Origin: Cohnella sp. AR92
GTDB lineage: Bacteria; Bacillota; Bacilli; Paenibacillales; Paenibacillaceae
DNA length: 64,000 nucleotides
Assembly: GCF_003990975.1 (NCBI RefSeq)
Contig: NZ_RZJR01000011.1
Location: 124,001-188,000, forward strand
Reading direction: 5' to 3'
In this document: one piece after another, positions 14,868-23,203 of the stretch
How the letters are laid out: each line of letters opens with the position of its first letter
Numbering within the stretch: position 1 is the first letter of the stretch
Made by a program: the position numbers and the translations under genes
The notes under the pieces: generated by a model
Database searches by the model: none
What the model was told of the DNA's origin: nothing
What the model saw: only the letters and a program-made list of their open reading frames with translations

Positions 14868-17144
14868 TTACTTGCCGGCCGCCAGCTCTTGACGGGCCAG
14901 CACCGCGGCTTCCGTCATGTTTCGGAGCGCGGCCAGCGCTTCGGTCTCGCCGCGGGTTTTGAGGCCGCAGTCCGGATTGACCCAGAGACGGTCGGACGGA
15001 ACGACGGAGAGCGCGGAACGGATAACGCCCAGCATCTCCTGCGTGTCCGGGACGACCGGGCTGTGGATGTCGTAAACGCCGAGACCGATGCCGTTGGCGT
15101 AAGGCTCTTCGCGAAGAGCTTCGACGAGGGCGCCGTGGCTGCGGGACGTCTCCAGCGAGATGACGTCGGCGTCCATCGCTTCGATAGCCGGAAGAATCTC
15201 GTGGAAGTCGCAGTAGCACATATGCGTATGAATCTGCGTCTCGTTCTTCACGCCGCCGACGCTCTCGCGGAACGCGCCGACCGCCCAGTCCAGGTACTCC
15301 TTCCATTCGCCGCGGCGAAGCGGAGCGATCTCGCGAAGCGCAGGCTCGTCGACCTGGATCATGCCGATTCCGGCTTCTTCGAGGCGGAGCACTTCTACGT
15401 TGAGGGCTCGTGCGATCTGGAAGGCGATCTCCGCCTTCGACAGGTCATCGCGGCTGAACGACCAGGCGAGCATCGTGATCGGGCCGGTCAACATGCCCTT
15501 AACCGGACGGGAGGTCAAGGATTGGGCGTACAAGGTGTCGGCGACAGTCATGGCGTCGCGGGCGACGACGTCGCCGTAGATGACCGGAGGCTTCACGCAG
15601 CGGGAACCGTATGATTGCACCCAACCGTTGCCGGTGAAGTGATAGCCGTCCAGCAGATGGCCGAAATGCTCGACCATGTCGGTGCGTTCGAATTCGCCGT
15701 GAACGAGAACGTCGATGTTCAGCTCTTCCTGCCGGCGGATCCATAGAGCGGTCTTCTCGCGAAGAATCTCTTCATATTTCGCTTGGTCGATATGGCCCTT
15801 GCGCCATTCGACGCGGGCGCGGCGGATATCGGCCGTCTGCGGAAGGCTTCCGATCGTCGTCGTCGGCAGCGGCGGCAGGTTGAATTTCTTCTGCTGCAGG
15901 ACGCGGCGCTCTTCGAATGAAGCGCGGGGCGCGCGAACGGATTCCGAAGCGACGGAAGAGACGCGGTTGCGGGCGGGATGAGCCTGCAGCGCGGCGAGCG
16001 CTTGGCGGTTCTCTTCCAAGCGAGGCGACTTGGTTCCGTTCTCCAAGTCCTTCGCCAGAGCGACCAGCTCCTCCAGTTTCTCGTCCGCGAAAGCGAAGGC
16101 ATGGCGGACGACTTCATCGCCGGACGTCTCGAGCCTCGAGCTGACCGGTACGTGGAGCAGGCTGCTGGAAGGCTGAACGATCAGGCGGCCGGGCGCCGTT
16201 CGGGCCGCCAAACGATTCAGCTTGCCAAGGGCAAGGTCGGGATCGACGCGCCAGATTCCTCTTCCGTCGACGACGCCGGCGCCAAGAACCTTGTCCGCCG
16301 GCCAGCCGGTCCGCTCGATAACCTCCGCGTTCGCGCCGCCGTCCCGCACGAAGTCCAGTCCGATTCCGTCTACGGGCAGCAGCTTTATTTTCTCCAGGCG
16401 GGCAACCGGTCCGAAATACGTTTGAACCAGAAGCTTGGCGGCCGGAACGGAAGCCTTAAGCTGCCCGTATACCGATTGAAGCCATTCGGCATGCTCCTCC
16501 GGAACGTCGGTGACCAGGGAAGGCTCGTCGATCTGGATCCACTCCGCTCCCGCATTCGTCAGCTCCGTAATCGCTTGGATGTAAGCCGGAAGTAGCGACT
16601 TCAACTTGCCTTGGAGCTCGCCGGGAGCGATTCCCTTCGACAAGCGCACGAACGTGTAAGGGCCGATCAGAACCGGACGACCGACGATGCCGAGCTCCTG
16701 CTTCGCTTCGCTGAACGCTTCGAGCCAAGGATTACGGACCAGTGAGGGCGCGCTCTTCGCGGTCCATTCCGGGACGAGATAATGATAGTTCGTATCGAAC
16801 CACTTGGTCATCTCGCTTGCGGGAGCGCCCGTCGCGCCTCGCGCCATCGCGAAGTAGACATCCAGGGCATCTCTCGAAGGGAGGCTCGCGAAGCGCTCCG
16901 GGATAAGGCCGAACGCGGTCGAATGATCGAGCATGCTGTCGTATAGAGTGAAGTCGCCGACCGGAACGTAGTCGATCCCGCTTGCTTGCAGCCGCCGAAG
17001 CCGGCGAATGCGGAGCTCCTTCATCTGATTTAGGAACTCTTCGCGCTCCGTCTTGCCGCTCCAATAGCTTTCGAGCAGGAGCTTCCATTCGCGCTTTTCC
17101 CCGATTCGGGGGTAGCCGAGACCTGCTGTTTTTACCGTTGCCAT
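14868..17144 (-). CDS. metE: cobalamin-independent methionine synthase
   Basis: MetE transfers the methyl group of methyltetrahydropteroyl-triglutamate to homocysteine, the last step of methionine synthesis, in the cytoplasm. The start MATVKTAGLGYPRIGEKREW is the family N-terminus; the open frame extends 35 codons further upstream without support. At 758 residues it has the usual length. The C-terminal catalytic barrel shows LVHGEFERTDMVEHFG, IQVDEPALRE, THMCYCDF (with the zinc-ligand Cys) and VNPDCGLKTR. It stands alone on the minus strand. No S-box leader precedes it; a MET-box-like palindrome lies about 120 bases upstream instead. Confidence 0.97.
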   Translation of the reverse strand: MATVKTAGLGYPRIGEKREWKLLLESYWSGKTEREEFLNQMKELRIRRLRRLQASGIDYVPVGDFTLYDSMLDHSTAFGLIPERFASLPSRDALDVYFAMARGATGAPASEMTKWFDTNYHYLVPEWTAKSAPSLVRNPWLEAFSEAKQELGIVGRPVLIGPYTFVRLSKGIAPGELQGKLKSLLPAYIQAITELTNAGAEWIQIDEPSLVTDVPEEHAEWLQSVYGQLKASVPAAKLLVQTYFGPVARLEKIKLLPVDGIGLDFVRDGGANAEVIERTGWPADKVLGAGVVDGRGIWRVDPDLALGKLNRLAARTAPGRLIVQPSSSLLHVPVSSRLETSGDEVVRHAFAFADEKLEELVALAKDLENGTKSPRLEENRQALAALQAHPARNRVSSVASESVRAPRASFEERRVLQQKKFNLPPLPTTTIGSLPQTADIRRARVEWRKGHIDQAKYEEILREKTALWIRRQEELNIDVLVHGEFERTDMVEHFGHLLDGYHFTGNGWVQSYGSRCVKPPVIYGDVVARDAMTVADTLYAQSLTSRPVKGMLTGPITMLAWSFSRDDLSKAEIAFQIARALNVEVLRLEEAGIGMIQVDEPALREIAPLRRGEWKEYLDWAVGAFRESVGGVKNETQIHTHMCYCDFHEILPAIEAMDADVISLETSRSHGALVEALREEPYANGIGLGVYDIHSPVVPDTQEMLGVIRSALSVVPSDRLWVNPDCGLKTRGETEALAALRNMTEAAVLARQELAAGK

Positions 17145-17232
17145 CGCTTCCCACACCTTTCCTCTTGTCCTGTTCAACGACTCGAACGCGGCCGAGCCGT
17201 TTTCTTGAGATGAGCTTACCACGCCGAAAACT

Positions 17233-17281
17233 CTTATCGATAATCCCAAAAAGTTATATCTGGATATAGCTAGAAGCTATA
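17233..17281 (-). promoter_or_regulatory. cluster of palindromes upstream of metE, including a MET-box-like site
   Basis: Three overlapping or adjacent dyads occur: TTATCGATAA (about 17233-17242), TATATCTGGATATA (17255-17268) and TATAGCTAGAAGCTATA (17265-17281). The last matches the streptococcal MetR/MtaR MET-box, remembered as TATAGTTTNAAACTATA, at 13 of 16 defined positions. LysR-type regulation of metE is inferred. Confidence 0.45.
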
Positions 17282-17352
17282 GCGACTTCGGCCATGGACT
17301 TCGCCCTTGCCGCTCTGCAGGTCGTCGAACGCTGCCTGTGTCTTTCGGCCAG

Positions 17353-17381
17353 TTGAACAACAGTCGACTTTTCGTTACGAT
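17353..17381 (+). promoter_or_regulatory. candidate promoter of the copper operon
   Basis: TTGAAC and TACGAT, each matching four of six consensus bases, are 17 bases apart, about 40 bases before the GTG start. Confidence 0.35.
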
Positions 17382-17418
17382 TAGTTAGTTAAGAGTGTTC
17401 GTAGGAGGGGGCAGTGTC

Positions 17419-19095
17419 GTGTTTGCCATTGGAGTCCATCATAGAAAGTCATCTTATTCCCCATTGAATAGAGCGCTTAAGAGAATTTGCTTCGCGTTTT
17501 TCGCCGCGCTTCTGATCATCAGCCTGATTCCGGGGAGGGCATCCGCCCATGCCGTGCTGGAGAAAGCGACGCCGGCGCAGGACGAGAAGCTGGGGACTAG
17601 CCCGAGCTTCGTAGAACTGCTGTTCAACGAAAGGCTGGATGCCTCTTCAAAGCCGAAAATCATTGTCTTGAACAGTTCTTCGGAGACCGTCGCGGACGGC
17701 AAAGCGGAGAGATTCTCGGAAGGCAAGGGGATCCGGCTGAAGCTGCCCGCCTTGAAGGAAGATCATTACACCGTCAGCTACGACGTCATCTCGGCGGACG
17801 GCCATCCGGTATCCGGAGCTTACGTGTTCACGGTGGGCAACCCGCCGCCGCTCCCGGATTCGAGCAGCCTGGACCCGCATGCCCAAGTCGGACATGCCCA
17901 TAACCACGGAGGCTCGGGGAATCTGACGATTCTGGACTTCCTGCTCTATGCGGCGAGGATCGCTTACTATGCGGGCTTGCTGGGCTTGGCCGGTCTCCTG
18001 CTCTGGAGCCTGCAGCGTTCCGCATCGCCCGTTGTCCGGGACGTTCGCGAGTCCGTGACGCGCTTCGGCGGCAAGTTCGTCCTGTGCGCGACTTTAGTCT
18101 ACGTGGTCTTAAGCTTGAACAACCTGACGCAAGGCGAACCGTTATCGGAATGGTGGAGGGTCCTGTCGGAGACGACGGTCGGCCAGCTGTACTCGGCTGG
18201 GCTGCTTCTGGCCCTGGCCGCGCCTCTGGTGACTAGCCTAACCGCTCCGGGCCGCTTGTTCTGGGTAGCGGTCGCGCTCTTCGTGGAAGCCTGGAACGGC
18301 CACGCCGCCGCGTTCGATCCGCTCAGCTACTCGATCGTCCTGGATTATGCCCACCTGTTGGCGGCTTCCCTATGGACCGGCGGACTCGTGCTGCTCCTGC
18401 TCGTCTGGCGCAAGGAGCGACCGGAAGCGGGGCGGTTCGCTCTGCTGTTCTCGAAGTGGGCGCTGCTCTCTTTCCTCGTTCTGTGGCTGACCGGTGTGCT
18501 GAGCACCCTGCATTTTCTGCCGTCGTGGAAGTACATCCTCTACACGAATTGGGGCACGTGGCTGATCGTCAAAGCGGCGATCTCCCTGCTTGTCGTCGTG
18601 GTCGCCTTCTTCATTCGTTTGAGGCTGCGCAAAGGGAACCTCCCGCAGAAAAGCCTGCTGTTGTCGGATATCGGCCTGCTCTCGGCGATCCTCGTCGTCG
18701 TCGGCATTCTGACCTATCAGAACCCGCTGCCGGCGAATGAATCTCTCCATTATCATGACATGGGAGAGGACATGCACGTGACGCTGCGGATCTCGCCGAA
18801 CGCGCCGGGAGACAATTCGGTTCAGCTCAAGGTCTGGCTGCCGGAGAATCTGGGCCAGCCGAAGGCGACGGTGCTTCGCTTGCAGCCGGTCGACCGGAAG
18901 GATGTCGCTTACATCGACGTTCCCCTTCAAGCTTACGAGGACAGCGAACTGGACGATTTCCCGGGCTTCGTCAAAGCGACCTTCGAGGCGGAAGGGCCGT
19001 ACCTGCCGTTCGCGGGCAAGTGGGAAGCCCAGATTCGCGTCACGACGTCGGAGGATAACGAGCTGGTCAGAAGCACGACCTTCCGCATCTATTGA
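17419..19095 (+). CDS. CopC-CopD fusion copper protein (YcnJ-like)
   Basis: The GTG start has AGGAGGGG eight bases upstream. After a signal peptide ending in GRASA, the mature protein would begin with His44 of HAVLEKATPAQDEKL. This N-terminal His is the copper ligand of CopC proteins, and DGHPVSGAYVFTVG carries the second His. The CopC domain (to about residue 145) and a His-rich linker (HAQVGHAHNHGG) are followed by a CopD region with about eight membrane segments. A C-terminal external domain (from about residue 455) resembles FixH/YtkA-like domains. The architecture matches B. subtilis YcnJ, a copper-uptake protein. Kinase, regulator and YcnI genes follow in the same direction. Confidence 0.9.
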   Translation: MFAIGVHHRKSSYSPLNRALKRICFAFFAALLIISLIPGRASAHAVLEKATPAQDEKLGTSPSFVELLFNERLDASSKPKIIVLNSSSETVADGKAERFSEGKGIRLKLPALKEDHYTVSYDVISADGHPVSGAYVFTVGNPPPLPDSSSLDPHAQVGHAHNHGGSGNLTILDFLLYAARIAYYAGLLGLAGLLLWSLQRSASPVVRDVRESVTRFGGKFVLCATLVYVVLSLNNLTQGEPLSEWWRVLSETTVGQLYSAGLLLALAAPLVTSLTAPGRLFWVAVALFVEAWNGHAAAFDPLSYSIVLDYAHLLAASLWTGGLVLLLLVWRKERPEAGRFALLFSKWALLSFLVLWLTGVLSTLHFLPSWKYILYTNWGTWLIVKAAISLLVVVVAFFIRLRLRKGNLPQKSLLLSDIGLLSAILVVVGILTYQNPLPANESLHYHDMGEDMHVTLRISPNAPGDNSVQLKVWLPENLGQPKATVLRLQPVDRKDVAYIDVPLQAYEDSELDDFPGFVKATFEAEGPYLPFAGKWEAQIRVTTSEDNELVRSTTFRIY

Positions 19096-19117
19096 ACGGG
19101 CAAGGAGCGTGGTCTCA

Positions 19118-19957
19118 ATGAGCGACCAGAGAATCAAATGGCTCATCCTGCTGATCCCGACGTTGACGATCGGCTTATGGGAATATATCCGGCATGCGTT
19201 CCTGCTGCCGTACCTATCGATGGAGCTGGGAAATTTCCTGGCTCCCTTCATTGTGCTCGCCGTCACGCTTACGCTCGTTCTCGGGTTGTTCCGGAGGCTG
19301 GAGCAGTCGCAGCGGGCACTGCGCCGGCAGCAGTCCGCCACGGCCGCGCTCGAGGAGCGGGAAAGTCTGGCCAGGGAGCTTCATGACGGGATCGCCCAGT
19401 CTCTGTTCCTGCTCGCCGTCAAGCTCGACCAGTTGGATCGGGTAGCGAAGGAGGAGCCGGTTCGGGAGCTCGCGGGACAGCTTCGCGAGACGATCCGAAG
19501 CGTACATGACGACGTTAGGCAAGCGATCGCGAATCTGCAGCAGCCGCCTTCTCCGGCGGGAGACGCTTGGGTCGTTCCGCTGCGCGAGCTGCTAGGCGAT
19601 ACGGCGGGAGTAATCGAAGCGAAGGCGGAGTTCCGCTGGAACATCCCCGAATCCAGCTTGACCGATAAGGAGAAGGTGGAGCTGCATGCCTGCCTCCGCG
19701 AAGCGCTCATCAACGTGCGCAAGCATGCCCGGGCCAGCGAGGTGCTCGTCGTCGGCGAGACGGAACAGGGCGGCGGCTTCCGATGCTCGGTCGAAGATGA
19801 CGGGGTTGGGTTCAACGGTGATCCCATGCAGGCGAAGGACCGGTTCGGTCTCAAGATGATACGGGAGCGAGCGGGCAAAATGGGCTGGAGCTTCACGGCG
19901 GAGAGAAGAGGAGCGAGGACCGTGGTGGAACTGAGGAAGGCGGGTGCTGCGGCATGA
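19118..19957 (+). CDS. NarL-system sensor histidine kinase (HisKA_3 type)
   Basis: The start is the ATG giving MSDQRIKWLILL, with AAGGAG upstream. Two hydrophobic segments near the N-terminus are separated by only a few residues, so there is almost no external sensor, as in intramembrane-sensing LiaS/DesK kinases. The phospho-acceptor is in RESLARELHDGIAQSLF, and the ATPase domain shows LREALINVRKHA, VEDDGVGF and RFGLKMIRERAG. The 3' end overlaps the regulator gene by four bases (ATGA), so they are translationally coupled. Position between two copper-protein genes suggests it responds to copper, or to a membrane state linked to it. Confidence 0.92.
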   Translation: MSDQRIKWLILLIPTLTIGLWEYIRHAFLLPYLSMELGNFLAPFIVLAVTLTLVLGLFRRLEQSQRALRRQQSATAALEERESLARELHDGIAQSLFLLAVKLDQLDRVAKEEPVRELAGQLRETIRSVHDDVRQAIANLQQPPSPAGDAWVVPLRELLGDTAGVIEAKAEFRWNIPESSLTDKEKVELHACLREALINVRKHARASEVLVVGETEQGGGFRCSVEDDGVGFNGDPMQAKDRFGLKMIRERAGKMGWSFTAERRGARTVVELRKAGAAA

Positions 19958-20694
19958 GCGAGACGTTCCGAATTCTTATCGTCGACGATAACAAGTACGC
20001 GCGGCAGGGGATGAGAGAGATCGTATCCGAGGAAGGCGAATTCGTCGTTGCAGGAGAAGCGGCAAGCGGCGAGGAGGCGTTATCGCTTATGAAGACGGCG
20101 GCTCCGGACATCGTGCTGATGGATATCCAGATGCCGGGAATCGGCGGGCTGGAAGCGGCCAAGGCCATCAAGGGAGCTCATCCGTCCGTCAAGATCGTCA
20201 TGGTCACCGTGTCCGACGACCCGGCTCATCTGTTCGAAGCGCTGAAGAAGGGGGCGCAGGGGTTCCTGCTGAAGAACCTCAATCCGTCATCCTGGAGAGA
20301 GTATCTGCGAGCGATCGCGTATGACGAGGCGCCGCTTAATCCCGAGCTTGCCCTGTCGATCCTGAGAGAATTCGCTGCCAGGCCGGAGCGGAATTCCGCT
20401 TCATGGAACGGCAGAGAGACGTTTGCCTCTTCGCAGCCGCAGGATCGTCATTCGCAAGAGGACGAATACCGGGAAGAACTGACCCCCCGGGAGAAGGAGA
20501 TTCTCCAAGAGGTGGCGCGAGGGCAGAAGAACCGGGAGGTTGCCTTGGTTCTTAACCTGTCGGAGCATACGGTGAAGAATCATCTGAAGAACATCCTGCA
20601 GAAGCTGCATCTCGATAACCGCGTTCAGCTGACGAGGTATGCCTACGAGCGCGGCTTGGTTGACCCGCGGGAAGATTTCGGAGGAAAAACATAA
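19954..20694 (+). CDS. NarL/FixJ-type response regulator
   Basis: The 246-residue protein has a receiver with Asp57 in DIVLMDIQMPG and the Lys of GFLLKNL. After a linker of unusual length (about residues 135-165, SWNGRETFASSQPQD) comes a LuxR-type helix-turn-helix: LTPREKEILQEVARGQKNRE, then LSEHTVKNHLKNILQKL. It is coupled to the kinase gene by overlapping start and stop. Its most likely targets are the copper operon itself and the ycnI-like gene downstream. Confidence 0.93.
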   Translation: MSETFRILIVDDNKYARQGMREIVSEEGEFVVAGEAASGEEALSLMKTAAPDIVLMDIQMPGIGGLEAAKAIKGAHPSVKIVMVTVSDDPAHLFEALKKGAQGFLLKNLNPSSWREYLRAIAYDEAPLNPELALSILREFAARPERNSASWNGRETFASSQPQDRHSQEDEYREELTPREKEILQEVARGQKNREVALVLNLSEHTVKNHLKNILQKLHLDNRVQLTRYAYERGLVDPREDFGGKT

Positions 20695-20801
20695 ATTCGT
20701 GACTCGAATAGCCCTTTCTAGTCATGTCCGTCCAAGCGGGCGGTACTATACTAGGATTATCCGAGAAGTCCCATAGGGATCCTAGAGAGGTTGAGGTTAG
20801 A

Positions 20802-21422
20802 ATGAAAAAAAGCATATCCATCCTGCTTGCGTTATTCCTGACGGTGAGCTTCGCGTCCATCGCGAGCGCTCACGTTACCGTGCAGCCGGGTTCGGTCGCG
20901 GCGGGCTCGTACCAAGTGTTCACGCTTCGCGTGCCGACGGAATCGGACACGCTGACAACGACGCAAGTTAAGGTTGAAGTTCCCGACGCGGTCGACATCT
21001 CGCGCTTCGAGCCGAAGGCGGGCTGGACCTACGAAGCGGAGAAGAACGCCGACGGCAAGATCACTTCCTTCACCTGGACGGCAGCCGACGGAGTCGGCCT
21101 GAAGGGTACGGAATTCGCGCAGTTCAACTTCCAGGGCAAGGTAGCGGACGACGCGACCGAGCTGAACTGGAAGTCCCATCAGATCATGTCCGATGGCAGC
21201 ACGGTCGATTGGATCGGCGCGGCTGACGCGGATAAGCCGGCTTCCGTAACGGCCGTCACGCCTAAGGTCGAGGGAGACGACCATGGTCATGGAACGGGCG
21301 CGGCCGAATCTGGAGAACAATCCGACGACAATAACGGCCTGGCCTTGGGCCTTGGAATCGCAGGCGTCGTGCTGGGCGCTCTCGCGCTGATCGTCGCGCT
21401 GACTCGCCGCCGCAAGGCATAA
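20802..21422 (+). CDS. YcnI-like DUF1775 copper-binding protein, membrane-anchored
   Basis: The start is set at MKKSISILLALFL. A signal peptide ends at SIASA, leaving His24 as the mature N-terminus (HVTVQPGSVAAGSYQ). In the characterised B. subtilis YcnI this His and a conserved Trp hold Cu(II); the PKAGWTYE motif supplies the Trp here. A His/Asp-rich stretch (GDDHGHGTG) precedes a C-terminal membrane anchor (LALGLGIAGVVLGALALIVA) with a basic tail. It completes the copper cluster with the CopC-CopD fusion. The 107-base gap before it may hold a promoter of its own. Confidence 0.9.
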   Translation: MKKSISILLALFLTVSFASIASAHVTVQPGSVAAGSYQVFTLRVPTESDTLTTTQVKVEVPDAVDISRFEPKAGWTYEAEKNADGKITSFTWTAADGVGLKGTEFAQFNFQGKVADDATELNWKSHQIMSDGSTVDWIGAADADKPASVTAVTPKVEGDDHGHGTGAAESGEQSDDNNGLALGLGIAGVVLGALALIVALTRRRKA

Positions 21423-21430
21423 GGATAATG

Positions 21431-21475
21431 GAAAAAGCCGATCCCGCGTCGATGGACGCTGGGGTCGGCTTTTTC
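21431..21475. terminator. bidirectional terminator after the copper operon
   Basis: AAAAAGCCGATCCC and GGGGTCGGCTTTTT arms give T runs on both strands, nine bases past the ycnI-like stop codon. Confidence 0.85.
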
Positions 21476-21755
21476 CTTTTAGCTTAGTATTGGGGCATGT
21501 TACAAGTGTTCGAGTATCGCTGCAGGGACTGTAAGCTCTGGAGAACTGTGAGTTCTGTGGGCACCGTGAGCCCTGTGGGAACGGGGACTAAGCGCGAAAA
21601 TGCACTTAATTTCGTCCTTATTCAGGTAATATTAGAAAACAAGGGTATTCATGCACTTAGTTTCGTTGAAATTCGATTTTTAATGAAAAACAAGTGCATT
21701 TTCGCGCTTATTTTGGAATGGATAGTGCTTAGCCTAAATCATTGCAAGATAGTCA
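21476..21755. other. gene-free interval with two kinds of repeat
   Basis: About 21535-21580 holds a degenerate direct repeat of GTGAGTTCTGTGGG-like words. It is followed by the palindromic element at 21589-21710. The rest shows nothing. Confidence 0.6.
21589..21710. repeat. 122-bp element with perfect 19-bp terminal inverted repeats
   Basis: TAAGCGCGAAAATGCACTT opens the element and its exact inverse closes it. An inner partial copy (ATGCACTTAGTTTCG at about 21651, compared with ATGCACTTAATTTCG at 21600) gives the same plan as the 183-bp element elsewhere: outer inverted repeat plus inner echo. No reading frame is present. Confidence 0.8.
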
Positions 21756-22556
21756 TCATGCGGATCCCAGCTGGGCTAACCGCTCCATCACGTTATCCCG
21801 GAAGAGACCTCCGTGGTAACAAACGACTCTCTCGATCGGGAAGCTTGCGAAACGGGCGATCGACGCATGAGCCATTTCCAGGTCGAGAGTCGTTGCCGGA
21901 TCCGGCCCTTGAAGACGGCCGTCCAACACGACGAGCGCGTCTCCGGCGAGGAGCGTGCGCGAAGGCTCGTGATAAAGGCTGATATGGCCGGGCGTGTGCC
22001 CCGGAGTGTCGATCGCGACAAGGCCGCCGCACCAGGGGAGGCGCTCGCCTCCGGCAACGACGCGCTTGACCGGCGCCTTCGGAGGATGAAGCATAAGCCT
22101 CTTCAGCCCGTTCCGGAAAGCTTCCGGCACGCTCTCGGGCATGCGATCGATGCTGGCTATCGCTTCGTCCGTGAACTTGAGCAGCCTTCGCTCTCCTTCG
22201 ATGTAAGGCTTCTCCAGCGCGTGAGAGGCAACCTCGATCGGAACTTGGGAGCCCTCCATCCAAGCTTGCAAGTTGCCGATATGGTCGATATCTTGATGGG
22301 TGACCAGGATTCGGGTTATCTTGTCGTGCGGTACTCCGACGGATTCCAGCGCGTCGCGCAGCTGGCTCAACTGACCGGGATAGCCGGTATCCACGAGCAC
22401 GGCATTATGCTCGTCCCAGAGGACGACGGGGTAGACGGTATCCATGCGTCCGAGCACCGGAGCGCTGATCGGGAGCAGGGCGATTCCTTGGTCGATTAGC
22501 AAAAGGGATTCACACTCCTTATAATAAAGGAACCCGGCCGGGGTCTGTGTGAACAT
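21756..22556 (-). CDS. MBL-fold metallo-hydrolase
   Basis: The 266-residue protein has the metallo-beta-lactamase fold metal sites: VTHQDIDHIGN (HxxDxDH type, with Gln for the first spacer), the later DTPGHTPGHISLYHE, GDALVVLDG, and CYHGG near the end. It would be a cytoplasmic hydrolase with two metal ions; the substrate is unknown. The start is uncertain. The upstream ATG (MFTQTPAGFL) lacks a ribosome site, while a TTG at 22502 has AAGGAG 12 bases before it. The AT-rich stretch beyond the start contains dyads that could be an operator. Confidence 0.82.
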   Translation of the reverse strand: MFTQTPAGFLYYKECESLLLIDQGIALLPISAPVLGRMDTVYPVVLWDEHNAVLVDTGYPGQLSQLRDALESVGVPHDKITRILVTHQDIDHIGNLQAWMEGSQVPIEVASHALEKPYIEGERRLLKFTDEAIASIDRMPESVPEAFRNGLKRLMLHPPKAPVKRVVAGGERLPWCGGLVAIDTPGHTPGHISLYHEPSRTLLAGDALVVLDGRLQGPDPATTLDLEMAHASIARFASFPIERVVCYHGGLFRDNVMERLAQLGSA

Positions 22557-22559
22557 CTT

Positions 22560-22625
22560 ATCGAAGAATATATTACATGTAAATAAGTAAATATTTTATT
22601 ATAACACAAAAATATTTATTTGTCA
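22560..22625. promoter_or_regulatory. AT-rich dyad region before the hydrolase gene
   Basis: A strikingly AT-rich patch in a GC-rich region contains AAATATTTT and AAAATATTT in inverted orientation around TATTATAACAC. It could hold promoter and operator of the minus-strand hydrolase gene. No regulator is identified. Confidence 0.35.
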
Positions 22626-22844
22626 ATGAGTAAAAAACTTACCACATGCGCCCTAACCGGCAGGATAACGAGAACAGTTCAGCTGTTGCATCAGGTACAT
22701 CAACTGAGCGGCAGGCGAGGAGTTTACGAGGATTTGTTGCACCAGGCGCACCTCTTAAACACCCGATAAACCTCTTATCCGCCGAGAATCTCCCGATTTC
22801 TTTTCCGACAATTCCATTCAAGTTCCCGGCGGCGTCTGCCGCAC

Positions 22845-22873
22845 TTGCGATCGCACAGCCGTTCCCCTATAAT
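22845..22873 (+). promoter_or_regulatory. pheST promoter
   Basis: TTGCGA and a perfect TATAAT are 17 bases apart, just upstream of the T-box leader. Confidence 0.65.
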
Positions 22874-22881
22874 ATAAGCTA

Positions 22882-23178
22882 ACATTCATTCAAATGCTTT
22901 GATGGAGACAAGTAAGCAGCGCCTTCTTAACAGGGAGGGAACGCCGGAGACTGGAAGCGTTCCTAAGAAATCAGGCTGCCCAAATTCACTCCGGAGCAGT
23001 GCCTTGAACCCGCGCGATCCCGTACAGGAGACGCGGCACTAGAGGATACCGGCAGCGGCCCGTTACGCCGTAAGAGTGGGATCGTCTCCGTTCGTGCGCT
23101 TAGCGGCGGTGTGGACGATCCAACAAGGGTGGTAACACGGTCCTTCGTCCCTTTCTAGGGGGAGAAGGGCCTTTTTTA
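22882..23178 (+). ncRNA. T-box leader controlling pheST, UUC (Phe) specifier
   Basis: The region shows the parts of a T-box riboswitch in order: GGAGACAAGTAAGCAG (AGTA motif of stem I), a long stem I, the specifier loop with TTCA in CCCAAATTCACTCCGG, the T-box stretch AAGGGTGGTAACACGG (23125-23140), and a terminator with GGTCCTTC and GAAGGGCC arms followed by TTTTTT (23139-23178). The Phe codon UUC as specifier agrees with the downstream phenylalanyl-tRNA synthetase genes. Uncharged tRNA-Phe should stabilise the antiterminator and allow transcription. Confidence 0.92.
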
Positions 23179-23203
23179 TTTCTGACGAGAAGGAGCGAGC
23201 AAG

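Noticed and set aside
17145..17394. S-box or other methionine riboswitch before metE
   Set aside because: None of the S-box words seen at 55.5 kb occurs here, and no T-box stretch is present.
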